Assembly: GCF_003116585.1 (NCBI RefSeq)
Contig: NZ_QEHM01000006.1
Span: forward strand, 124,001-188,000
From: Albibacillus kandeliae
GTDB lineage: Bacteria; Pseudomonadota; Alphaproteobacteria; Rhodobacterales; Rhodobacteraceae
Direction: 5' to 3'
DNA: 64,000 nt
In this document: positions 23,734 to 33,590 of the stretch, in pieces
Layout: each line of letters opens with the position of its first letter
Position numbering within the stretch: the stretch's first letter is position 1
Made by a program: the position numbers and the translations under genes
Notes under the pieces: generated by a model
Seen by the model: the letters and a program-made list of their open reading frames with translations, nothing else
The model's database searches: none
What the model was told of the DNA's origin: nothing

Positions 23734-25647
23734 CTACTTCTCCGGCATCCCCAGCTCGGTCAGCCGCTCGTAAAGCAACGGGGTCGAGGCCTTGGCGCCC
23801 GGCGGGATCGACTCGAGGAAATAGGCATAGGTCAGGCCCGGACGTGTCGCCATCAGCTTGTCCAGCATCTCGATGGCCTCCTTGTCCTTCCCCAGCTTGA
23901 TGTAGGCCGAGACCATCAGGCGGTAGGCCCACGTCATCCCCGGGGCCAGCGCCAGCGCCTCGTTGATCAGCTCGATGGCCCGGGCCGGATCGCGGTTGCT
24001 CTTCACCAATGCGCCCGCGCGCGCCATCACCATGTTGAAGCGAAAGGGGTCCAGCGGGCTCAGCGCCTCGGCCCGGTCGATGGCCGCGAGGCAGGCGTCG
24101 TAGTTGGCCGAATAGGTCTCGACCCAGCCAAGCCGCATCCAGCCCCATGCGTTGTTGGGGTCGATCGTAAGCGCCCGGTTGACGAACCGCCGCGCCCGCT
24201 CCTGATCGGGCGTCGCCATCGAATAGGTCGCGGCGATGGCAACTAGCGAGGGCGCGTGATCGGTCGTCAGCTCCGCCGCGCGGTCGGCGCAGGCCACCGC
24301 CTCGCGCCGGTCTCCCTCCGGATCGTCCGACCACAGGTAGCTCGGCGCCTGTGCCAGCGCCCATCCCCGGTAGGCCAGCGCCGGGGCATAGTTCGGCGAC
24401 AGCTCCAGCGCCCGGTCCAGATGGGCGATGGCGCGCAGGTTCTCTTCCTTCCGGTGCAGCCAGAAATGGCGCATCGCGCTCAGCGTCTGCGCATAGGCCG
24501 AGCGGTGCTCCTGCGGCAGCCGCTCCGCCCGTTCGATCTCGGCATAGCGCAGCCCCGGCCACAACTGCCCCGCCACCTGCGCCGCAATCCGGTCCTGCAG
24601 GTCGAACAGGTCGTCGAGCCGGTCATCGAACCGCGCCTGCCACAGGCTGCGGCCATCCACGCCGTTGACCAGCTGGACCGAGATGCGGACCCGCTCCTTC
24701 GCCCGCTGGATGGTCCCCTCGACAAGGTAGTCCGCGCCCAGCCGCGCCGCCTGCTGCGGGACATCCAGCGAGGTCCCCTTCAAGACGCAGGAGGATTGCC
24801 GGGCAATGACCTGAAACTCGTGCACGCGCGACAGGGCATTGGTGATCTCCTCGACGATCCCGTCGGCGAACATGTCGTCCGGATCGCCCCCGATCTCGTC
24901 AAAGGGCATCACGGCAAGGCTCGGCGGCCTGTCCGGAGAGGTCTCTGCCGCAGCGCCTGAAGTGCTCGGCGCCGCAGCCGGCGCGGCCTCCCCCTTCAGC
25001 GCCTGCGCCAGTGCCAGCGTCTCCGGCGCGGGGGCCACGTCGAGCTCCTGCCGCAGCCGGTCTCGGAACCGTTCGAAGGCCTGCAGCGCCGCACCGCGCG
25101 GCGCGCCCCGGGCCGCCGCCCGCAGGATCAGCGCCACCGCCTCCTCCGAGAGGTCGTCCACGGCCAGCGCCGCCCGGGCCTCGGCATCGGCCACTTCCAC
25201 CTGCCCGGCAGCCAGCGCCGCGTCGCCCGCAGCCAGCCGCCCGGCGATCCACTGGCGCGACAGGTCCTCGCGCGCATCTCTCAGCCAGTCGTCGAAACAG
25301 GGCGAAGTCACCTCGGGCAGGTCGAGAAAGCCCCCCTCGCCCACCATGTTCACCGCGCTCAGCGTCGGATCGAGCCACACGGCGTCGCGGTCGGCCATCA
25401 GCGTGCCCTGCGGCAGGTGGCGGCGCAGCACCGACAGCTCCTGTCGCAGCGAGGCCCGCGCCTGCTCGTCGCCCCGGTCGCTCCAGACCCGTCCCGCCAG
25501 CGTGGCGCGCGGCATCCGCCAGCCCGGGGCAAGGGCAAGGCTGGCCAGGATGGCCTGCCCCCGACGCGACAGCCCGACAATCGCTCCGCCGTCCGCCCCG
25601 CGCAGGCCGAACGGCCCGCGAAGATCGAATGTGAGCGGCTTGTCCAT
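23734..25647 (-). CDS. SARP/BTAD-type regulator fused to TolB-like and TPR domains
   Basis: The protein (637 residues from ATG 25647) begins with an OmpR-like winged helix (about 1-95; LASLALAPGWRMPRATLAGRVW) and a BTAD-like helical repeat (about 110-220). A linker is followed by a FlgO/TolB-N-like domain (SLAVMPFDEIGGDPDDMFADGIVEEITNAL, about 245-365) and multiple TPRs to the C terminus. This architecture is known from alphaproteobacterial proteins often annotated as adenylate-cyclase-like regulators, but no cyclase domain is present. It is probably a DNA-binding regulator with a ligand- or protein-sensing TPR part. A TTG 12 nt upstream (25659) is an alternative start, directly beside AGAGGG. 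Confidence 0.85.
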   Translation of the reverse strand: MDKPLTFDLRGPFGLRGADGGAIVGLSRRGQAILASLALAPGWRMPRATLAGRVWSDRGDEQARASLRQELSVLRRHLPQGTLMADRDAVWLDPTLSAVNMVGEGGFLDLPEVTSPCFDDWLRDAREDLSRQWIAGRLAAGDAALAAGQVEVADAEARAALAVDDLSEEAVALILRAAARGAPRGAALQAFERFRDRLRQELDVAPAPETLALAQALKGEAAPAAAPSTSGAAAETSPDRPPSLAVMPFDEIGGDPDDMFADGIVEEITNALSRVHEFQVIARQSSCVLKGTSLDVPQQAARLGADYLVEGTIQRAKERVRISVQLVNGVDGRSLWQARFDDRLDDLFDLQDRIAAQVAGQLWPGLRYAEIERAERLPQEHRSAYAQTLSAMRHFWLHRKEENLRAIAHLDRALELSPNYAPALAYRGWALAQAPSYLWSDDPEGDRREAVACADRAAELTTDHAPSLVAIAATYSMATPDQERARRFVNRALTIDPNNAWGWMRLGWVETYSANYDACLAAIDRAEALSPLDPFRFNMVMARAGALVKSNRDPARAIELINEALALAPGMTWAYRLMVSAYIKLGKDKEAIEMLDKLMATRPGLTYAYFLESIPPGAKASTPLLYERLTELGMPEK

Positions 25648-25684
25648 CGGCAGCGGCAATCCCTCTAATTCCCCACCGGGAAAG

Positions 25685-25748
25685 CGTTTTTGCGCGTTCC
25701 CCTCACGTTTTTACGATTTTTTTGCGCAGGTCGCGAGGACTTTTGCGC
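25685..25748. promoter_or_regulatory. Three phased TTTTGCGC direct repeats
   Basis: TTTTTGCGC (25687-25695), TTTTTTTGCGC (25717-25727) and TTTTGCGC (25741-25748) have GCGC cores spaced 32 and 21 bp apart, close to three and two helical turns. They lie between the SARP-type regulator (leftward) and the DUF1127 gene (rightward), so binding by the regulator itself or a nucleoid protein is possible. No direct evidence of function. Confidence 0.4.
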
Positions 25749-25835
25749 CCGCTCTTACGCTGGCTTTGCAGCCCTCTGTCAGATTGGTCTCAACACCAAC
25801 CGACCCACCGGTCACATCAACCAGGAGTTCAGATC

Positions 25836-26039
25836 ATGCAGACCACCGCACGCACCGGCAGCCGCATCAACCCGCGCCTGGCCACCGCCCCGTCCCAGTC
25901 CGTCCTGCTGCGCCTTCTCGACGCGTTCAACCGCTGGGAAGAAACCAAGCGCCAGCAGCGCAAACTGACCGAGATGCCGCAGCACCGGCTCGATGACATG
26001 GGGCTGACCCGCAGCGACATCGACCGCGCCTTCCGCTGA
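25836..26039 (+). CDS. DUF1127 small arginine-rich protein
   Basis: The 67-residue protein ends with the DUF1127 (YjiS-like) core: LLDAFNRWEETKRQQRKLTEM, then HRLDDMGLTRSDIDRAF. In Rhodobacter sphaeroides a DUF1127 protein (CcaF1) acts as a small RNA-binding protein affecting sRNA maturation and stress, so an RNA-related role is plausible. AGGAG lies 8 nt before ATG 25836; the longer open frame upstream has no such support. It is divergent from the SARP-type regulator gene. Confidence 0.88.
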   Translation: MQTTARTGSRINPRLATAPSQSVLLRLLDAFNRWEETKRQQRKLTEMPQHRLDDMGLTRSDIDRAFR

Positions 26040-26087
26040 TCAGGGCCGCGCCCGATGAGATATCCCCGCTGAGGGCGGGAGCCGCGC

Positions 26088-27332
26088 TCAGGCTTCCGCC
26101 ACCCGCCGGACGATGTTCAGGCAGACCTCGGTCGCCTTCGCCATGTCCTGCACGCTGATCCACTCCAGCGGCCCGTGGATCTCCTGCATCCCGGTAAAGA
26201 CGTTGGGCGTCGGCACGCCCATCTCGGTCAGCCGCGAGCCGTCCGTACCACCCCGGATCGGCACCGAAACCGGCTCCATCCCCGCATCGCGCACGGCATT
26301 GCGCGCCAGCTCCACCGGGGTCATATCCTTTTCCAGCCAGTAGCGCATGTTCCGATACTGCGGACGGATCTCGCAGGTGATCTCGGCCTTGGGCTCGGTC
26401 GCCGCCACCGTCTCGCAGACCTGCCGCAGCAGCGCACCCTTGGCCTCCAGCCCGTCCCGTTCGAAATCGCGCAGGATGAACTGCAGCTCGCAGGCGGCCG
26501 CCTGCCCCTTCATCTCGACAAGGTGGATAAAGCCCTCGCGCCCGTCCGTCGTTTCGGGCGTCATGGTGACATGCGGCAGGGTCATCACGATCTTGGCCGC
26601 AAGGTGCAGCGCGTTCACCAGTTTGTCCTTGGCCCAGCCCGGATGTGCCGCAACGCCGGTGACCTTCACCACCGCGCCATCCGCCGAAAAGCTCTCGTAC
26701 TCGATCTCACCGGGCTTCGACCCGTCGAAGGTATAGGCGAAATCCGCACCAAGGTCCTTGGGCAGCTTCGCATCCACCCCGCGCCCGATCTCCTCGTCCG
26801 GGGTAAAGGCCAGCCGGATCCGCCCATGCGGGATCGCGGGGTTCGCCAGCAGGTGCCGCGCCGCCGTCATGATGATGGCCACCCCGGCCTTGTCGTCCCC
26901 GCCCAGCAGCGTGGTTCCGCTGGCGGTGATGATGTCCTCGCCCACCTTCTCGGCCAGGTAGGGAGAGTTCTCCGGCGAGAGCTTGAGCGCGGGCGCATCG
27001 GCAAAGGTGATGTCGCCCCCGTTGTAGCCGCGATGCACCACCGGCTTGACGCCCGTCGCGTTGAACGCGGGCGCGGTGTCCACATGCGCCAGCAACCCGA
27101 CCACCGGCAGATCGCCCTCCGCCGTCGCGGGCACCGTCGCCAGCACGGCGCCATAGGCGGTGATGGTCACATCCTCGGCGCCCATCTCCTTCAGTTCGGC
27201 CTCCAGCATCCGCGCCATGTCGAGCTGACGCTCGGTACTGGGAGAGGTCGGCGAGGCCCCGTCGCTCTGGCTGTCCACGGCAGCGTAGCGGACCAGCCGC
27301 TGTTCCAGTTCGGCGTCGAATTCACGGGTCAT
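26088..27332 (-). CDS. pepT: Peptidase T (tripeptide aminopeptidase)
   Basis: The 414-residue M20-family metallopeptidase removes N-terminal residues from tripeptides in the cytoplasm. Zinc-site motifs are LAHVDTAP, TLLGGDDKAGVAIIM, FTPDEEIGRGVD, and PIRGGTDGSRLTEMGVPTPNVFTG near the C terminus. ATG 27332 is well supported by AAGGAG 7 nt upstream; the upstream open frame is not conserved. The gene is isolated, convergent with the DUF1127 gene. Confidence 0.95.
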   Translation of the reverse strand: MTREFDAELEQRLVRYAAVDSQSDGASPTSPSTERQLDMARMLEAELKEMGAEDVTITAYGAVLATVPATAEGDLPVVGLLAHVDTAPAFNATGVKPVVHRGYNGGDITFADAPALKLSPENSPYLAEKVGEDIITASGTTLLGGDDKAGVAIIMTAARHLLANPAIPHGRIRLAFTPDEEIGRGVDAKLPKDLGADFAYTFDGSKPGEIEYESFSADGAVVKVTGVAAHPGWAKDKLVNALHLAAKIVMTLPHVTMTPETTDGREGFIHLVEMKGQAAACELQFILRDFERDGLEAKGALLRQVCETVAATEPKAEITCEIRPQYRNMRYWLEKDMTPVELARNAVRDAGMEPVSVPIRGGTDGSRLTEMGVPTPNVFTGMQEIHGPLEWISVQDMAKATEVCLNIVRRVAEA

Positions 27333-27477
27333 CGGGGCACTCCTTGTGATTGCCGGCATCAGGGCGACGGGTCGCGCCGATGTCAAGCTGGTGTCCCGCG
27401 CGGCGCACCGCAAAGCCACGATGCTCCGCCAAAACCGCCGAGCCTCTTGAATCCGGTGCAGTCATGGGCGATGTGAC

Positions 27478-28584
27478 ATGAAACCGCCATCCGGAGATCC
27501 GAGCCCCGCCATGTCGCTCCCCGTCAAGGTACAGCTGAAATACTGGGGCATCGCGGCCCTGATCTTCGCCGCCGTGCTCTGGCTTCTGGGAGACGTGCTG
27601 CTGCCCTTCGTGATCGGCAGCGCGGTGGCCTATTTCATCGACCCGCTGGCGGACCGGCTTGAACGCGCCGGTCTCAGCCGGGTCGCGGCCACCGGGGTCA
27701 TCACCATCGCCGCCATCCTGATCTTCGTCCTGATGCTGCTGCTGGTGGTGCCGACGCTGATCAGCCAGACCTCGGGCCTCATCAACACGCTGCCGCAGGT
27801 GGCCGACCGGGTGCAGACCTTCCTCGGCGAACATTTCCCCTCGCTGCAGAACCGGGAATCGACCCTGCGCCAGACCCTCTCGTCCATCGGTCAGGCGATC
27901 AAGGACCAGGGCCCGCAACTGCTGCAGACCGCGCTCGGCTCGGCCGTCTCGGTGCTCAACGTCGTCATTCTGCTGGTCGTGGTGCCCGTGGTCAGCGTCT
28001 ACATGCTGCTCGACTGGGACCGCATGGTCGCCCGCGTCGATGAACTGCTGCCGCGCGACCTCGCCCCGACCATCCGCATGCTCGCCTCCGAGATCGACCA
28101 CACCCTCGCCGCCTTCGTGCGCGGCATGGGCACGGTCTGCCTGATCCTCGGCACCTACTACGCCGTGGCGCTGATGATCGTCGGGCTCAACTTCGGCCTC
28201 GTCGTCGGCTTCATCGCCGGACTGGTCACCTTCATCCCCTACCTTGGCGCCGTGATCGGCGGCGTGCTCGCCATCGGGCTGGCGCTGTTCCAGTTCTGGG
28301 GCGACTGGGTGTCGATCGGCATCGTCGCCGGTATCTTCGTCATCGGCCAGGTGGTCGAAGGCAACCTGCTCACCCCCAAGCTCGTGGGCAGCTCGGTCGG
28401 CCTGCACCCGGTCTGGCTGCTGCTGGCGCTGGCCGTCTTCGGGGCCCTCTTCGGCTTCATCGGGATGCTGGTCGCGGTGCCCGTCGCCGCCGCCCTCGGG
28501 GTGCTCGCCCGCTTCGCCGTGCGGCACTACATGTCCAGCCCGCTCTACACCGGGTCCAGCACCGGCGGGCAGGACCCCTACTGA
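27478..28584 (+). CDS. AI-2E family (PerM-like) membrane permease
   Basis: The 368-residue protein has the AI-2E transporter family layout: two N-terminal helices (about 20-80), an amphipathic segment, and a bundle of C-terminal helices with ...GLVTFIPYLGAVIGGVLA and GQVVEGNLLTPKLVGSSVGL, the family signature. Members export autoinducer-2 or act as Na+/H+ antiporters; the substrate here is unknown. Translation may begin at ATG 27511 rather than 27478; neither has a strong ribosome binding site. Its end is only 2 bp from hdaA, so they are co-transcribed. Confidence 0.9.
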   Translation: MKPPSGDPSPAMSLPVKVQLKYWGIAALIFAAVLWLLGDVLLPFVIGSAVAYFIDPLADRLERAGLSRVAATGVITIAAILIFVLMLLLVVPTLISQTSGLINTLPQVADRVQTFLGEHFPSLQNRESTLRQTLSSIGQAIKDQGPQLLQTALGSAVSVLNVVILLVVVPVVSVYMLLDWDRMVARVDELLPRDLAPTIRMLASEIDHTLAAFVRGMGTVCLILGTYYAVALMIVGLNFGLVVGFIAGLVTFIPYLGAVIGGVLAIGLALFQFWGDWVSIGIVAGIFVIGQVVEGNLLTPKLVGSSVGLHPVWLLLALAVFGALFGFIGMLVAVPVAAALGVLARFAVRHYMSSPLYTGSSTGGQDPY

Positions 28585-28586
28585 CC

Positions 28587-29267
28587 ATGGCGCGCCAGCT
28601 GAGTTTCGACCTTCCGGCCCGCGAGGCGCTGGGGCGCGACGATTTCTTCGTCGCCCCGTCCAACGCCATGGCCGTCGCCATGATCGACGCCGCCGGATCC
28701 TGGCCGACGCCCCAGCTGGTGCTGAGCGGCCCCGCCGGATCGGGCAAGACCCACCTCGCCCATGTCTGGGCAACGATGACCGGCGCCCCCATCCTCTCGG
28801 CTGCCGATCTGCCGGGGCAGGACATCCCCGCCCTTGCCGCCCGGCCCGCGGTGATCGAGGACGTGCCCGCCATCGCCACCGACGCCGCCGCGCTGGAAGA
28901 GCTGTTCCACCTCTTCAACCTCTCGCGCGCCCTCGGCCAGCCCCTGCTGCTGACCGGCCGCCCGGCCCCGCGTCACTGGAACCTCGCCCTCGCCGACATC
29001 CAGAGCCGGATCGACTCCGCCTGCCACGCCGAGCTGGAACCACCGGGCGACCAGCTGCTCTCCGCCGTGCTGGCCAAGCTCTTCAACGACCGTCAGGTCA
29101 CCCCGAAACCCGATGTCATCCCGTACCTGCTGCGCCACATGGAACGCTCGTTTCAGGCCGCTGCCGCAACGGTTGCCGAACTCGACCGCCTGTCGCTCTC
29201 CGAGGGGCGTCAGGTCTCGCGGACACTCGCCGCAAGGGTCGTTGGTATCGGCCCGGATAAAGACTAA
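28587..29267 (+). CDS. hdaA: DnaA-related regulator HdaA
   Basis: The 226-residue protein has a Walker A SGPAGSGKTHLAH near residue 47 and an AAA+ lid, but no C-terminal DNA-binding domain of DnaA. This matches HdaA, which with the beta clamp stimulates ATP hydrolysis by DnaA to prevent re-initiation of replication. The N-terminal RQLSFDLP is the clamp-binding motif (Q-L-x-F/L type), as expected. Arrangement upstream of ppk1 is common in Rhodobacterales. It starts 2 bp after the permease gene. Confidence 0.9.
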   Translation: MARQLSFDLPAREALGRDDFFVAPSNAMAVAMIDAAGSWPTPQLVLSGPAGSGKTHLAHVWATMTGAPILSAADLPGQDIPALAARPAVIEDVPAIATDAAALEELFHLFNLSRALGQPLLLTGRPAPRHWNLALADIQSRIDSACHAELEPPGDQLLSAVLAKLFNDRQVTPKPDVIPYLLRHMERSFQAAAATVAELDRLSLSEGRQVSRTLAARVVGIGPDKD

Positions 29268-29311
29268 ACTGACGTCACCAAACGGTTACAAGACACCGGG
29301 ATAAGACGCGC

Positions 29312-31486
29312 ATGACACATGCAGATTTCCTTGAAGGCCCGTTTCCGCCGGCCGTCGAACTCCCCGACCTGAACATCTCGGGGCCGGGACGATTCTATAA
29401 CCGCGAACTCAGCTGGCTGGGCTTCAACTGGCGCGTTCTGGAAGAGGCCGAGAACACCCGCGTGCCGCTGCTGGAGCGCCTGCGCTTCGTGTCGATCTCT
29501 GCCAACAACCTCGACGAATTCTTCACCGTCCGCGTCGCCGGTCTGCGCGAGCTGGCCCATGCCGGCAACACCCTGCCCGCCGCCGATGGCCTCAGCCCCG
29601 CCGAACAGCTGGTCCTGATTTCAGACGATGCGCGCCGCCTGATGCAATCGCAGCAGCGCGTCTTCGGCGAGCTGAAGGTCCTGATGGAAGAGGCGGGTAT
29701 CTCGCTGCTCACCCGCGACGACCTGACCGAGGACGACAAGACCTACCTCGACGACGTCTTCCTGAACCGGGTGTTCCCGGTTCTGTCGCCGCTGGCCATC
29801 GACCCGGCGCACCCCTTCCCCTTCATCCCGAACACCGGCTACTCGCTGGCGCTGCAACTCGAACGCAGCCGCGACCGCCGCAGCCTGCAGGCGCTGCTGC
29901 CGATCCCGGCGCAGATCGACCGCTTCGTCTCGCTGCCCTCGCCCGCAGGCGAGAACCGCTTCCTGCCGCTCGAGGAACTGCTGCTGCTCGAGATCGGCAG
30001 CCTGTTCCCCGGCTACAAGCTGAAGGATCACTTCGAATTCCGCGTGCTGCGCGACAGCGACCTCGAAGTCGAGGAAGAGGCCGAAGACCTCGTGCGCGAG
30101 TTCGAGGTGGCGCTCAAGCGCCGCCGCCGTGGCGAAGTGGTCCGCATGACCCATTCCGCCCGCGCCCCCGAGGCCCTGCTCAAGACGGTGATGGACGAAC
30201 TGCACGTGATCGACAGCGAGGTGATCGAGGTCGACGGCATGATCGGCATGGCCGACCTCGGCGAGCTGGTGATCGACTCCCGCCCCGACCTACTCTGGCC
30301 CTCCTTCACCCCGCGCGTGCCCGAGCGCGTGCAGGACCACGAGGGCGACATGTTCGCGGCGATCCGCCAGAAGGACATGCTGCTGCACCACCCCTACGAG
30401 ACCTTCGACATGGTCATCCGTTTCCTCGCCCAGGCGGCGCGCGATCCGGACGTGGTGGCGATCAAGCAGACGCTCTACCGGACCTCCAAGAACTCGCCCA
30501 TCGTCGACGCCCTCTGCGAGGCGGCAGAAGACGGCAAGTCGGTCACCGCGCTGGTCGAGCTCAAGGCCCGCTTCGACGAGGCCGCCAACATCCGCCAGTC
30601 GCGGCGGCTGGAACGGGCGGGCGCCCACGTCGTCTATGGCTTCATGGATCTCAAGACCCACGCCAAGATCTCGACCGTGGTGCGGCGCGAGGGCGACCAG
30701 CTGGTCACCTATACCCACTACGGCACAGGCAACTACCACCCGATCACCGCGCGCATCTACACCGACCTCAGCTTCTTCACCTGCGACAAGTCGCTTGGCC
30801 GCGACGCGACCAAGGTGTTCAACTACCTCTCGGGTTACGCCCAGCCCGAGGCGCTGGAAAACCTCGCGATCTCGCCGATCTCGCTCAAGCCGCGCCTGCT
30901 GGAGCTGATCGACGCCGAGATCGAACACGCCAAGGCCGGCAAGCCCGCCGAGATCTGGGCCAAGATGAACTCGCTGATCGACCCCGAGGTGATCGACGCG
31001 CTCTACAAGGCCAGCCAGGGCGGGGTGAAGATCAGCCTCGTGATCCGTGGCATCTGCGGTGTCCGCCCGGGCATCAAGGGCCTGTCCGAGAACATCCGCG
31101 TCAAGTCCATCGTCGGCCGCTTCCTCGAACACTCCCGCATCGTCTGTTTCGGCAACGGCCACGGCCTGCCCAGCAAGAAGGCCCGCGTGTTCATCTCGTC
31201 CGCCGACTGGATGGGCCGCAACCTGAACCGCCGGGTCGAGACTCTGGTCGAGATCAACAACGCCACCGTAAAGGCCCAGATCGTCAGCCAGATCCTCGCG
31301 GCGAACCTCGCCGACGTGGCGCAAAGCTGGGTCATGGCGCCGGATGGCAGCTTTACCCGCGCGCCGGTTCCGGACGGGGCCTTCGCCTTCAACTGCCACC
31401 GTTTCTTCATGGAAAACCCCTCGCTCTCGGGCCGGGGTTCGGCAGGTGCGGCGGACGTCCCGAAACTGACGCATGGCGAGGATTGA
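29312..31486 (+). CDS. ppk1: Polyphosphate kinase 1
   Basis: This 724-residue enzyme reversibly makes polyphosphate from ATP. Family landmarks are [17 protein letters not shown] at the N terminus, [27 protein letters not shown], the autophosphorylated histidine in [11 protein letters not shown] (about residue 450), [11 protein letters not shown], and the second active-site His in [11 protein letters not shown] (about 606). All are present, so it should be active. It lies 44 bp after hdaA and 112 bp before ppx, so synthesis and breakdown genes are adjacent. Confidence 0.97.
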   Translation: MTHADFLEGPFPPAVELPDLNISGPGRFYNRELSWLGFNWRVLEEAENTRVPLLERLRFVSISANNLDEFFTVRVAGLRELAHAGNTLPAADGLSPAEQLVLISDDARRLMQSQQRVFGELKVLMEEAGISLLTRDDLTEDDKTYLDDVFLNRVFPVLSPLAIDPAHPFPFIPNTGYSLALQLERSRDRRSLQALLPIPAQIDRFVSLPSPAGENRFLPLEELLLLEIGSLFPGYKLKDHFEFRVLRDSDLEVEEEAEDLVREFEVALKRRRRGEVVRMTHSARAPEALLKTVMDELHVIDSEVIEVDGMIGMADLGELVIDSRPDLLWPSFTPRVPERVQDHEGDMFAAIRQKDMLLHHPYETFDMVIRFLAQAARDPDVVAIKQTLYRTSKNSPIVDALCEAAEDGKSVTALVELKARFDEAANIRQSRRLERAGAHVVYGFMDLKTHAKISTVVRREGDQLVTYTHYGTGNYHPITARIYTDLSFFTCDKSLGRDATKVFNYLSGYAQPEALENLAISPISLKPRLLELIDAEIEHAKAGKPAEIWAKMNSLIDPEVIDALYKASQGGVKISLVIRGICGVRPGIKGLSENIRVKSIVGRFLEHSRIVCFGNGHGLPSKKARVFISSADWMGRNLNRRVETLVEINNATVKAQIVSQILAANLADVAQSWVMAPDGSFTRAPVPDGAFAFNCHRFFMENPSLSGRGSAGAADVPKLTHGED

Positions 31487-31598
31487 GGCCGGTTCCGGTT
31501 GCCCCTACGTCGGCGGCAAACCGCACCGGGCCGGGGCATTCAACGATTGACCACCCCTGCCCCATACATCATCTTGTCCCGGCCAGACCGGGGATGAC

Positions 31599-33143
31599 AT
31601 GACCTTGCAATCCGAAGCCGCGCCATCCGAATGGGGTCCCTTTGGCCGCCCCCTGTTTGACGACCCGAGCACCCATGCGCTCGCGCGCGTGGGCGTGGTC
31701 GATATCGGCTCGAACTCGGTCCGTCTGGTGGTGTTCGACGGCGCGGCGCGCTCGCCGGCCTACTTCTACAACGAAAAGATCATGTGCGCCCTTGGCGCGG
31801 GCATGTCCGAAACGGGCCGCCTGAACCCGCAGGGCCGCGAGCGTGCCCTCGCCGCGCTGAAACGCTTCCGCTGCCTCGCCGATGGCCTCGACCTCCCCCC
31901 GCTGACCGCCGTCGCAACCGCCGCCGTGCGCGACGCCGAGGACGGCCCGGAGTTCTGCGCGCAGGTCGAGCGCGAGACCGGCCTCAAGATCTGGGTGATC
32001 GACGGCGAGGAAGAGGCACGACTCTCGGCCCAGGGCGTGCTGCTCGGCTGGCCCGGATCCTACGGGCTGGTCTGCGACATCGGCGGCTCGTCGATGGAAC
32101 TGGCCGAGATCCACGACGGCCGCGTCGGGCGCCGCGTCAGTTCGCAGCTCGGGCCGCTCAAGCTCGGCGGGCTGAAGGGCGGTCGCAAGGGCCGCAAGGA
32201 TTACATCAAGGCCGTGATGACGGAACTGGCCCAGACGATGGGCGAACAGCACAACCGCCTGTTCCTCGTCGGCGGCAGCTGGCGCGCCATCGCCCGCATC
32301 GACATGCAGCGCCGGGGCTATCCCCTGAAGGTCCTGCACGAATACCGCATGACCGCGACCGCGGTGCGCGAAACCGCCCGCTACATCGAGGAACAGGACC
32401 ACGAGAAGCTGCGCAGCGCCTGCGGCATCTCCTCGGCCCGCATGGCGCTGGTGCCGCTGGCGATGGACGTGCTCACCCGGCTCGTGCGCACCTTCGGTCC
32501 CAAGGATATCGCCGTCTCCAGCTACGGCATCCGCGAGGGGCTGCTCTACGAACAGATGCCGCAGCGCTTGCGCGACCGCGATCCGCTGATCGAGGCCTGC
32601 CGCTTTGCCGAGAAGAAGGACGCGCGCCTGCCCGGTTTCGGCAAGATGCTCTTCGACTTCGTCATGCCGCTGTTCCGCTCTGCCCCGCCCGCGCGCGTAC
32701 GCCTGATCAAGGCCGCCTGCCTGCTGCATGACGTCAGCTGGCGCGCCCACCCCGATTACCGGGCCGAGACCTGTTTCGACAACGCCACCCGCGCCAACCT
32801 CGGCGGGCTCAAGCACTCCGAGCGCGTGTTCCTCGGCCTCGCCCTGCTGCACCGCTACAAGAACAAGCGCGAAGGCACGAGCTTCGAGGCGCTCTACAAG
32901 CTGCTGGACGAACGCGACCTGCACCAGGCCGAGATCCTCGGCAAGGCGATGCGCTTCGGCGCGATGCTCTGGATGCACAAGGACGAGCAGATCGGCGAAT
33001 TCAACTGGCAGCCCAAGAAGAAGGTGCTGACGCTCACCCTGCACGACCATGCCCGCCCCCTCTTTGGCGAAGTGGCCGAGGCGCGGCTCATGTCCCTCGC
33101 CCAGACGCTGGGCGCCGAGGTTCAGGTCAAGACAGCAAGCTGA
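31599..33143 (+). CDS. ppx: Exopolyphosphatase (Ppx/GppA family)
   Basis: The 514-residue protein has the two ASKHA nucleotide-fold motifs VVDIGSNSVRLVVFDG (about residue 35) and VCDIGGSSMELAEI (about 157), plus a C-terminal HD-type helical region with LLHDVSWRAHP. It releases phosphate from the ends of polyphosphate (and may hydrolyse pppGpp). It follows ppk1 in the same direction. Its stop codon abuts the stop of the next, convergent gene (TGATCA). Confidence 0.95.
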   Translation: MTLQSEAAPSEWGPFGRPLFDDPSTHALARVGVVDIGSNSVRLVVFDGAARSPAYFYNEKIMCALGAGMSETGRLNPQGRERALAALKRFRCLADGLDLPPLTAVATAAVRDAEDGPEFCAQVERETGLKIWVIDGEEEARLSAQGVLLGWPGSYGLVCDIGGSSMELAEIHDGRVGRRVSSQLGPLKLGGLKGGRKGRKDYIKAVMTELAQTMGEQHNRLFLVGGSWRAIARIDMQRRGYPLKVLHEYRMTATAVRETARYIEEQDHEKLRSACGISSARMALVPLAMDVLTRLVRTFGPKDIAVSSYGIREGLLYEQMPQRLRDRDPLIEACRFAEKKDARLPGFGKMLFDFVMPLFRSAPPARVRLIKAACLLHDVSWRAHPDYRAETCFDNATRANLGGLKHSERVFLGLALLHRYKNKREGTSFEALYKLLDERDLHQAEILGKAMRFGAMLWMHKDEQIGEFNWQPKKKVLTLTLHDHARPLFGEVAEARLMSLAQTLGAEVQVKTAS

Positions 33144-33551
33144 TCAGATATCCTGCGGCTCGGTCACCGGCGGCGGGTCTTCCTCGCGCGGCACCGGGCC
33201 ACTGTCGGGGTCGGCATCGTCTGACGGGTCGGGCTTGCGGCGGATGATGATGTCGCCATTGTCCAGCATCTCCGGCGCCTCGTAGCGGCTCCAGTCGTCG
33301 ACCTCGTCAAGGACACGCCCCAGCGCGGGGCCCATCTCCTCGAGAAAATCGCGCATCTTGGGGCCGTATTCCGAGATCACCCCCTGCAGATCGCGCAGGG
33401 CGGGCGACATCTCTTCCTTCAGACCCCGGAAGAACAGGTGCATCCCCTCCTCGATCTTCGAGCGGCCATCGCCCTCTTCCTCCTCGCCGGTGGCAAGGGC
33501 GGGACTGGCGGCAAGCGCCATCGTGAGGATCAGGGGCACAATCTGTCGCAT
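33144..33551 (-). CDS. Conserved periplasmic protein, unknown function
   Basis: The 135-residue product has a signal peptide (LILTMALAASPALA) and a glutamate-rich start. A helical block, RSKIEEGMHLFFRGLKEEM, is followed by conserved APEMLDNGDIIIRRK and a Pro/Asp-rich tail. I recall similar Rhodobacterales proteins carrying the database label 'AAA+ family ATPase', but no Walker motif is present and the size excludes an ATPase. Function unknown. Convergent with ppx with no intergenic base. Confidence 0.75.
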   Translation of the reverse strand: MRQIVPLILTMALAASPALATGEEEEGDGRSKIEEGMHLFFRGLKEEMSPALRDLQGVISEYGPKMRDFLEEMGPALGRVLDEVDDWSRYEAPEMLDNGDIIIRRKPDPSDDADPDSGPVPREEDPPPVTEPQDI

Positions 33552-33590
33552 GACTCCAATATAGGCCGATGCAGGCCCCGCGTTAAGGGC

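Noticed and set aside
26040-26087. CcsR-type sRNA repeats after the DUF1127 gene, as in Rhodobacter
   Set aside because: Only 48 bp remain before pepT, and there are no CCUCCUCCC loops.
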